Source: Georgenia wutianyii
GTDB taxonomy: Bacteria; Actinomycetota; Actinomycetes; Actinomycetales; Actinomycetaceae
Length of the DNA stretch: 64,000 nucleotides
NCBI RefSeq assembly: GCF_006349365.1
Contig: NZ_CP040899.1
Location: forward strand, 868,001-932,000
Direction of reading: 5' to 3'
Made by a program: the position numbers and the translations under genes
The notes under the pieces: model-generated
The model's input: only the letters and a program-made list of their open reading frames with translations
What the model was told of the DNA's origin: nothing
The model's database searches: none
Shown: positions 9,426-16,469 of the stretch, piece after piece
How positions within the stretch are numbered: position 1 is the stretch's first letter
Layout: each line of letters opens with the position of its first letter

Positions 9426-11570
9426 GTGAACACCGCAACCCCGACGGCACCTGACCTGCCGAGCGGCGACCTCCAGCGGCTGGCGGCCGCCTACGGCGTC
9501 GCGACCGACTTCTGGGACTTCACCGGTCACCACCGCACCGTCTCCGCGACGACCATCCGCGCAGTGCTGGCGGCGCTCGGCGTCGTCGTCGACAGCGAGG
9601 ACGACGTCGCCACCGCGCTGTCCGACGTCGAGCTCGCGCCGTGGCGCTCCGTCCTGCCCCCCAGCCTCGTGCTGCGGCAGAGCCGGGACCACGAGCTGGC
9701 CGTCCACGTCCCGGACGGGACCCCCGTGACCGTGCACGTGGCGCTCGAGGACGGGCAGCGCCGGGACCTCGAGCAGCTCCCGGTGTGGGTCGAGCCGCGC
9801 GACGTCGACGGCGTGCGCACCGGGCGTGCCACCTTCCGCATCCCCGCCGGGCTGCCGCTCGGCTGGCACGAGGTCGTCGCCGTCGTCGGCGAGGAGGAGC
9901 TGGCCCGCTGCACGCTCGCCGTGTCCCCGGACGCGCTCACCCCGCCGGCCGGGCTGCCCGAGCGCACGTGGGGCGTCATGGCCCAGCTGTACTCGGTGCG
10001 CTCGCGCGCGTCGTGGGGCGTCGGCGACCTCGCCGACCTCGCCGAGCTCGGCAGCTTCTTCGGGGACCAGGGCGCAGACTTCCTGCTCATCAACCCCCTC
10101 CACGCCGCCGAGCCGGTCGGCCCGATGACCCCCTCGCCCTACCTCCCGGTGACCCGGCGGTTCGTCAACCCGCTGTACATCCGCCCCGAGGACATCCGCG
10201 AGTGCGCCTACCTGCCGGGCCCGCAGCGCGCGCTCGTCGAGTGGGCGGCCGAGGAGGTCCGCGGCTCCGTCAGCGACCCCAGCCCCATCGACCGCGACGC
10301 CGCGTGGGCCGCCAAGCGCCAGGCGCTGGAGGTCATCTACGCCGCCGGCCGCTCACCGGCCCGCCAGCGCCGTCTGGACGCCTTCCGCGCCGCGCAGGGG
10401 CAGGGTCTGGAGGACTTCGCCCTCTGGTGCGCCCTCACCGAGCGCTACGAGGGCAAGGAGTGGCCCGAGGGCCTGGACGACCTCTCCTCGCCCGCCCTCT
10501 ACAAGGCACGCGTCGAGCTCGCCGACCGGATCGACTACTACGTGTGGCTCCAGTGGGTGGCCGACACCCAGCTCGCCGACGCCCAGCGCACGGCCACCGA
10601 GGCGGGGATGGCGTTCGGCGTCATGCACGACCTCGCCGTCGGCGTGCACCCGGGCGGGGCCGACGCGTGGACGATGAAGGACGTCCTCGCGCGCGGCATC
10701 GGCGTCGGTGCGCCGCCGGACATGTACAACCAGCAGGGGCAGAACTGGTCCCAGCCGCCGATGCGTCCCGACGCGCTCGCCCGCACGGGCTACGCCGCGT
10801 TCCGCGACATGCTGCGCACGGTCCTGCGGCACGCCGGGGCGATCCGCGTCGACCACATCCTCGGCCTGTTCCGGCTGTGGTGGATCCCGGACGGCCACGG
10901 CGCCGCCGAGGGCACCTACGTCCGCTACGACCACGAGGCGATGGTCGGCGTCCTGCTCCTGGAGGCGCAGCGCGTCGGCGCCGTCGTCATCGGTGAGGAC
11001 CTCGGCACCGTCGAGCCGTGGGTGCGCGACTACCTCGCCGAGCGCGGCGTGCTCGGCACCTCGGTCCTGTGGTTCGAGAAGACCGACGACGGCGGGCCGC
11101 TGCGGCCCGAGCACTACCGCGAGCTCGTGCTCGCCACCGTCAACACCCACGACCTGCCGCCGACGGCGGGCTACCTCGCCGAGGAGCACGTCGACCTGCG
11201 CGAGCGCCTGGGTCTGCTCACCGAGCCGGTGCCGGTCGTCCGCGCCGAGGCGCGGCGTGAGCGCGACCGGATGGTCGCCCGGCTGCGTGAGTACGGGCTG
11301 CTGCCCGAGAAGCCGACCGAGCGCCAGCTCGTCGAGGCGCTGCACGCCTACGTCACCCGTACCCCCTCGCGCATGGTCGGCGTCGCGCTCGTCGACGCGG
11401 TGGGGGAGCGGCGCGCCCAGAACCAGCCCGGGACCGACGAGGAGTACCCGAACTGGAAGCTGCCGCTGGCCGACGGATCGGAGCACGTCGTCCTCGTCGA
11501 GGACCTCGCCGAGAACGCCCGTCTGCGCTCCCTGCTCGACGTCGTCCGCGAGGAGATCGCGCGCGACTGA
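9426..11570 (+). CDS. malQ: 4-alpha-glucanotransferase (amylomaltase, GH77)
   Basis: 714 residues, the usual length for actinobacterial MalQ with its N-terminal extension. It transfers alpha-1,4-glucan segments between maltodextrins and releases glucose. The GH77 core begins near ERTWGVMAQLYSVRSRASWG. The nucleophile Asp is in GAIRVDHILGLFRLWW (about 475), the acid/base Glu in VVIGEDLGTVEPWV, and the third acidic residue in NTHDLPPTAGYL. The GTG at 9426 is the first in-frame start after an AAGGAG 11 bp upstream. Transcription probably ends at the hairpin at 11583-11614. Confidence 0.96.
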   Translation: MNTATPTAPDLPSGDLQRLAAAYGVATDFWDFTGHHRTVSATTIRAVLAALGVVVDSEDDVATALSDVELAPWRSVLPPSLVLRQSRDHELAVHVPDGTPVTVHVALEDGQRRDLEQLPVWVEPRDVDGVRTGRATFRIPAGLPLGWHEVVAVVGEEELARCTLAVSPDALTPPAGLPERTWGVMAQLYSVRSRASWGVGDLADLAELGSFFGDQGADFLLINPLHAAEPVGPMTPSPYLPVTRRFVNPLYIRPEDIRECAYLPGPQRALVEWAAEEVRGSVSDPSPIDRDAAWAAKRQALEVIYAAGRSPARQRRLDAFRAAQGQGLEDFALWCALTERYEGKEWPEGLDDLSSPALYKARVELADRIDYYVWLQWVADTQLADAQRTATEAGMAFGVMHDLAVGVHPGGADAWTMKDVLARGIGVGAPPDMYNQQGQNWSQPPMRPDALARTGYAAFRDMLRTVLRHAGAIRVDHILGLFRLWWIPDGHGAAEGTYVRYDHEAMVGVLLLEAQRVGAVVIGEDLGTVEPWVRDYLAERGVLGTSVLWFEKTDDGGPLRPEHYRELVLATVNTHDLPPTAGYLAEEHVDLRERLGLLTEPVPVVRAEARRERDRMVARLREYGLLPEKPTERQLVEALHAYVTRTPSRMVGVALVDAVGERRAQNQPGTDEEYPNWKLPLADGSEHVVLVEDLAENARLRSLLDVVREEIARD

Positions 11571-11582
11571 CGCTCGCGCTCT

Positions 11583-11614
11583 AAGGGCCCGGCACCACTC
11601 GGTGCCGGGCCCTT
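11583..11614 (+). terminator. malQ terminator hairpin
   Basis: AAGGGCCCGGCACC, ACTC loop, GGTGCCGGGCCCTT: a 14-bp perfect stem beginning 12 bp after the malQ stop. There is no long T-run, which is usual for high-GC actinobacterial terminators. The same 14-bp arm recurs at 11815. Confidence 0.85.
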
Positions 11615-11814
11615 CGCGTGCGTGGCCGCCGGTGCCGGAGCGGGCGTGGGTGCCGCCGTGGCCTGGGGTGCGTGCGGGCGTCGTCGGCGTGGGTGGTGCC
11701 GTCGTGCCCGGCGCGAGTTCCGGCGCCGTCGTGGGCGCCGCCCGTGCAGGTGCCGGGGCTTCTCGTGGGTGCCTGACCCGGTCCGGCGGCGTCGGCGTTG
11801 TCCCGGGCACGCGA

Positions 11815-11846
11815 AAGGGCCCGGCACCTCGCGGTGCCGGGCCCTT
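11815..11846 (-). terminator. terminator hairpin of the PTS IIC gene
   Basis: The same 14-bp arms as the malQ hairpin around a TCGC loop, ending 14 bp beyond the IIC stop and oriented to serve the minus strand. The 200 bp between the two hairpins (11615-11814) is G/C/T-rich with no convincing gene. Confidence 0.8.
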
Positions 11847-11860
11847 CGTGGTGCGCGTGG

Positions 11861-13252
<1,392 letters not shown>

Positions 13253-13351
13253 GTCAGGCTCCTCATCGAGGGGCGACGGTGGGGGAACCGTCGGGATTTC
13301 TTACGTTCCGGGAGGGTTACCCGGGCGGGGTCGTAGACATCTCGTGAAGGA

Positions 13352-13401
13352 TGTCTGGACCAGTTGTGCATACTAGAGCGCCCTAAGATCGTGCGTGTCA
13401 A
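13352..13401 (-). promoter_or_regulatory. IIC promoter with DasR-like operator
   Basis: On the minus strand TTGACA (13401-13396) and TAGTAT (13375-13370) are separated by 20 bp. Just downstream lies TGTCTGGACCAGTT (13352-13365, plus strand), 9/12 to the streptomycete DasR core TGGTCTAGACCA. The 13-mer GTCTGGACCAGTT recurs exactly at 14498-14510 before the second IIB gene. It probably binds the adjacent GntR regulator. Confidence 0.55.
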
Positions 13402-13457
13402 GCGTCGGTAGGGCGCGCCGCAGAAGGCACGTCCGATCCGCTGTCGGAAGGACGGCC

Positions 13458-14231
13458 ATGAAGTACCTGACGGTGCGGGAACACCTGCGCTCGCTCATCG
13501 CCGAGGAGCTCGGCGTCGGTGACGCCATCCCCTCCGAGCGTGAGCTGTGCGGGCAGTTCGGGGTCTCCCGAATGACCGTCCGCCAGGCTGTGGACGCCCT
13601 CGTCGTCGAGGGTCTCCTCGAACGCGTCCAGGGGCGTGGGACCTTCGTCGCCCAGCCCAAGGTCGACCTCCAGCTCCGGCTCGCCTCCTTCCCCGAGGAG
13701 ATGCGGCGCCGGGGCATGGAGCCGGACCTGCGCGTGCTCGCCGCCGAGCTCACCGCCGCTACCCCCCAGCTGGCCGCGGCGCTCGAGCTGCCCGTCGGGG
13801 CCGACGTCTACTACCTGCGCCGCCTGCGGCTGGCCGACGGGCTGCCGATGGCGGTGGAGCAGAACTGGGTGCCCGCCGCGCTCGTGCCCGACCTCCTCGA
13901 GCCGGAGCCCGCGTCGAGCGTCTACGACGCGCTCGCCGAGCGCGAGCTCGCCCCGACGTGGGGAGAGGACGTCATCGAGGCGGTCCAGCTGGACGAGGAG
14001 GTTGCCGGGCACCTCGGGATCAGCCCCGGCGCCGCCGGGCTGCAGATCCGCCGCCGCACCTTCTCTGGGGATCTGGCCGTGGACTACGGCGTGTCGGTGT
14101 ACCGCGGTGACCGATACTCGCTGTGGGTCCCGGTCAGCGCGCCCGGTCCCACCCTGGTGCCCTCCCGGCGTCGTCTCGCCGCGGTGGTCGGTACCCGGAA
14201 CGAACCGAACCCGAAGGAGGGACTGGCGTGA
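13458..14231 (+). CDS. GntR/HutC-family regulator (DasR/NagR-like)
   Basis: 257 residues. The N-terminal winged helix-turn-helix (about 5-70) has IPSERELCGQFGVSRMTVRQAVDALVVEGLLERVQGRGTFVA in the family pattern, followed by a UTRA effector domain (about 90-240; YYLRRLRLADGLPMAVEQNWVP). Family members sense phosphorylated amino sugars and repress sugar-uptake genes. The ATG is supported by GGAAGGA 6 bp upstream. It is divergent from the IIC gene and overlaps the first IIB gene by 4 bp, so it probably controls this PTS through the two GTCTGGACCAGTT sites. The effector is inferred, not shown. Confidence 0.88.
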   Translation: MKYLTVREHLRSLIAEELGVGDAIPSERELCGQFGVSRMTVRQAVDALVVEGLLERVQGRGTFVAQPKVDLQLRLASFPEEMRRRGMEPDLRVLAAELTAATPQLAAALELPVGADVYYLRRLRLADGLPMAVEQNWVPAALVPDLLEPEPASSVYDALAERELAPTWGEDVIEAVQLDEEVAGHLGISPGAAGLQIRRRTFSGDLAVDYGVSVYRGDRYSLWVPVSAPGPTLVPSRRRLAAVVGTRNEPNPKEGLA

Positions 14232-14479
14232 AGGACATCCACGCGATCCTCGCCGGCCTGGGCGGCATCGACAACATTCGCGAGCTCGAGTCCTGCATCA
14301 CCCGCCTTCGCGTCGAGGTCGAGGACCCCCAGCAGGTCGACCCCGACGCGCTGCGTGCGGCCGGGGCGCACGGCTCGCTCCAGCGGGGGCGCATCGTCCA
14401 GGTCGTCGTCGGCCCCGAGCTCGACGCCCTCCTCGGGGACCTGAGCGAGGAGGCGTGGCGCCGCTCCGACGACGCCTGA
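14228..14479 (+). CDS. PTS glucose/GlcNAc IIB domain protein, copy 1
   Basis: 83-residue stand-alone IIB. The phospho-accepting cysteine is Cys23 in ELESCITRLRVEVEDP, and the rest matches the IIB fold (AGAHGSLQRGRIVQVVVGPELD). It passes phosphate from IIA to the sugar bound by IIC. The GTG overlaps the GntR stop by 4 bp. Compared with copy 2 it has a longer C-terminal tail (GDLSEEAWRRSDDA) and SLQRGRI in place of GVVQQGNA. Two IIBs with one IIA suggests either a duplicate of different specificity or a redundant copy. Confidence 0.9.
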   Translation: MKDIHAILAGLGGIDNIRELESCITRLRVEVEDPQQVDPDALRAAGAHGSLQRGRIVQVVVGPELDALLGDLSEEAWRRSDDA

Positions 14480-14497
14480 GGTCACGACGCCGCACAC

Positions 14498-14515
14498 GTC
14501 TGGACCAGTTAAGGT
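14498..14515 (+). promoter_or_regulatory. DasR-like operator overlapping promoter of IIB copy 2
   Basis: GTCTGGACCAGTT (14498-14510) is identical to the site in front of the IIC gene and runs into a -10-like TAAGGT (14510-14515). Overlap with the -10 box suits repression. Confidence 0.5.
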
Positions 14516-14585
14516 TTCCCTACGCGACGACGCATGGCGCGTCAGTCATCGACACACGGCCGCGGCCGTGGATGAGGAGCACACA

Positions 14586-14816
14586 ATGAGCAAGGCAGAG
14601 TCCATCCTCGCGGCCCTCGGTGGCGACGAGAACATCGTCGACCTCGAGGCGTGCATCACCCGGATCCGTGTCGAGGTCGAGGACTCGAGCAAGGTCGACG
14701 AGGCCGCGCTGCGCGCCGCCGGGGCCTTCGGCGTCGTCCAGCAGGGCAACGCCATCCAGGTCGTCGTGGGCCCCGAGGCCGACAACATCGTCGAGGACAT
14801 CGAGGACCTTCGGTGA
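14586..14816 (+). CDS. PTS glucose/GlcNAc IIB domain protein, copy 2 (NagF-like)
   Basis: 76-residue IIB with Cys23 in DLEACITRIRVEVEDS and AGAFGVVQQGNAIQVVVGPEAD, close to streptomycete NagF. Start ATG with GAGGAG about 8 bp upstream; an earlier in-frame ATG at 14568 is less well placed. It overlaps the IIA gene by 4 bp (GTGA). With its own operator and promoter it is the more likely partner of the IIC permease. Confidence 0.92.
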   Translation: MSKAESILAALGGDENIVDLEACITRIRVEVEDSSKVDEAALRAAGAFGVVQQGNAIQVVVGPEADNIVEDIEDLR

Positions 14817-15271
14817 CGGTGCGCGTCCTCGCGCCGGTCGCGGGCACCGTCGTCGCCATGTCCGACGTGCCCGACCCCGTCTTCGCGGGCTCGATCGTCG
14901 GCCCCGGCATCGCGGTCGAGCCCGAGGGGGACGGTCAGGTCGACGTCCTGGCCCCCGTCGCCGGCACCATCGTCAAGCTTCACCCGCACGCCTTCGTCAT
15001 CCTCACCGCGGAGGGCAAGGGCGTCCTGGTCCACCTCGGCCTGGACACCGTCCAGCTCGAGGGCGAAGGGTTCATCCTGCACGCCCAGGAGAAGGACACC
15101 GTCAGCGAGGGACAGCTGCTCGTCAGCTGGAGCCCCGCGGAGGTCAAGGCCGGCGGTCGGTCCCCGGTGAGCCCCGTCGTCGCGCTCGAGGGCGCGGCGG
15201 ACTCCCTCACGCTCGCGGTCGAGCCCGGCGCGCACGTCGCGGCCGGAGACGACCTGTTCACCTGGGAGTGA
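14813..15271 (+). CDS. crr: PTS glucose-type IIA component
   Basis: 152 residues, the usual IIA-Glc beta-barrel. VRVLAPVAGTVVAMSDVPDPVFA and APVAGTIVKLHPHAF carry the structural HPHAF motif. The phosphorylated His is in KGVLVHLGLDTVQLEGEGF. It accepts phosphate from HPr and donates it to IIB. The GTG overlaps the preceding IIB stop and its own stop overlaps the HAD start, so IIB-IIA-HAD form a tightly coupled transcript. Confidence 0.95.
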   Translation: MTVRVLAPVAGTVVAMSDVPDPVFAGSIVGPGIAVEPEGDGQVDVLAPVAGTIVKLHPHAFVILTAEGKGVLVHLGLDTVQLEGEGFILHAQEKDTVSEGQLLVSWSPAEVKAGGRSPVSPVVALEGAADSLTLAVEPGAHVAAGDDLFTWE

Positions 15272-15954
15272 GGACCGTCGAGGACCTGCGGCTCCGGGTC
15301 GGCACCTTCCTGCGCCGGCCCGGTGCCGCCGTGCTGCTCGACCTCGACGGCACGCTCGTCGACTCCGAGCCGATGCAGCGCGCTGCCTTCCACGCCTACT
15401 TCGCCTCCCGGGGCTGGGACGTCGGCCATGAGGTCGTGGGCCAGTTCATGGGGCGGCGCGGGCACGAGTCCTTCGCCGCCATCGACGGGCCGTGGCGCGG
15501 GGAGGACCCGCGGGAGCTCACCGCTGCCGTGCTCTCCCACCTCGACCACGAGGCCAACCCGCCGGTCGCCGTCCCGGGCGCCGCGGAGGCCATTCGCGGG
15601 TGGCGGGCAGCCGGCCTCCCGGTCTCGCTCGTGACCTCGGCGTTCCGCTCGTGGGCCGAGGAGGCGCTCGAGCTGCTCGGCGTCGCCGACCTCGGGGTCC
15701 GGCTCGTCACGGCGGAGGACACGCCCGTCGGCAAGCCGCAGCCCGCGCCGTTCCTCCTGGGCGCCGAACGGCTCGGGGTCGACCCGGCCGACTGCCTGGC
15801 CGCCGAGGACTCGGTCGCCGGGATCGCCTCCGCCCGTGGCGCCGGCGTCGGGTTCGTCGTCGGCGTGACGACGAGCCTGGGCCACGACGTCCTCGCCCAG
15901 GCCGGAGCCGACGCCGTCGTCCCCGACCTCACCCTCCTCGCACCCACCCCCTGA
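15268..15954 (+). CDS. HAD-superfamily phosphatase, beta-phosphoglucomutase-like
   Basis: 228 residues. HAD motif I is VLLDLDGTLVDSEP (about 22-35), motif II VTSAFR, motif III Lys in PVGKPQPAPFLLGA, and motif IV AAEDSVAGIASARGAG. The cap insertion is between motifs I and II, as in sugar-phosphate phosphatases and beta-phosphoglucomutases. GTG start overlaps the IIA stop (GTGA). Coupling to a PTS suggests dephosphorylation or clearing of a sugar phosphate, but the substrate cannot be assigned. Confidence 0.85.
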   Translation: MRTVEDLRLRVGTFLRRPGAAVLLDLDGTLVDSEPMQRAAFHAYFASRGWDVGHEVVGQFMGRRGHESFAAIDGPWRGEDPRELTAAVLSHLDHEANPPVAVPGAAEAIRGWRAAGLPVSLVTSAFRSWAEEALELLGVADLGVRLVTAEDTPVGKPQPAPFLLGAERLGVDPADCLAAEDSVAGIASARGAGVGFVVGVTTSLGHDVLAQAGADAVVPDLTLLAPTP

Positions 15955-15970
15955 CCCACCCCACCCCTCC

Positions 15971-16186
15971 CGCGAGAGCCGACTTCCGCACGACAGCGGA
16001 TTAGCGCGCGACAGCGGAGTTGTGTGCGAGAGCCGACTTCCGCACGACAGCGGAGTTGTGTGCGACAGCGGAGTTGCACGCGAGAGCCGACTTCCGCGCG
16101 ACAGCGGAGTTGCACGCGAGAGCCGACTTCCGCGCGGCAGCGGAGTTGTGCACGACGGCGGAGCCTCGCGTGGGAGCGGCTGCTCG
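15971..16186. repeat. 18-bp tandem repeat array (family 1), forward arm
   Basis: About twelve consecutive 18-bp units with no spacers. Two types alternate: CGAGAGCCGACTTCCGCR and CGACAGCGGAGTTGNRNR. Units degrade towards the right end (CGACGGCGGAGCCTCGCG, then TGGGAGCGGCTGCTCGAC). A period of 18 keeps one reading frame open as six-residue repeats, which explains open frames here; no ribosome site or codon-like bias supports a gene. The array starts 17 bp after the HAD stop, in a convergent gap. Confidence 0.88.
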
Positions 16187-16316
16187 ACGTCCGCATGACC
16201 AGGGTCTTGTCGCGCCGGCGACGCTGCCCGCCGGCGGAGCCCGAAGATCACTGCCGCCCACACTCCCGGCGCCGATCCGTCACAGGGGACGCGCCGCGTG
16301 CGCGCCGTGACCCGAA
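16187..16316. other. intergenic stretch without recognisable gene
   Basis: 130 bp between the forward array and the hairpin at 16317. I see no ribosome site followed by a convincing frame and no repeat unit. It is the middle of the 515-bp gap between the HAD gene and pepN. Confidence 0.6.
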
Positions 16317-16360
16317 CGGCCGACCGCCCCATGCCTGGTCAGGCACGGGGCGGTCGGCCG
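16317..16360. terminator. strong hairpin between HAD gene and pepN
   Basis: CGGCCGACCGCCCC (16317-16330) pairs perfectly with GGGGCGGTCGGCCG (16347-16360). The intervening bases add a TGCCT/AGGCA inner stem around GGTC. With two convergent genes it could end transcripts from either side. Confidence 0.8.
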
Positions 16361-16386
16361 TAGTCCGTCATCCCCTGGCGGCTGTC

Positions 16387-16441
16387 ACACACAACTCCGC
16401 TCTCGCGCAGAATCCCGCTCTCGTGCGGAAGTCGGCTGTCG
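16387..16441. repeat. 18-bp repeat array (family 1), reverse arm
   Basis: Three 18-bp units in the opposite orientation to 15971-16186: ACAACTCCGCTCTCGCGC, AGAATCCCGCTCTCGTGC, GGAAGTCGGCTGTCGCGG. They lie 29 bp before the 3' end of pepN. With the forward array they bracket the hairpin at 16317, the same opposed-arm layout as at 2820-3011. Confidence 0.82.
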
Positions 16442-16469
16442 CGGAGAGAGGGGTGGGATTGGGGGAGGG

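Noticed and set aside
16317..16360. tRNA-like or small-RNA gene
   Set aside because: Only a single long hairpin; no D- or T-arm, no promoter in front. Terminator is the simpler reading.
15971..16441. CRISPR array
   Set aside because: Units abut with no unique spacers, are only 18 bp, occur in both orientations, and no cas gene is in the window.
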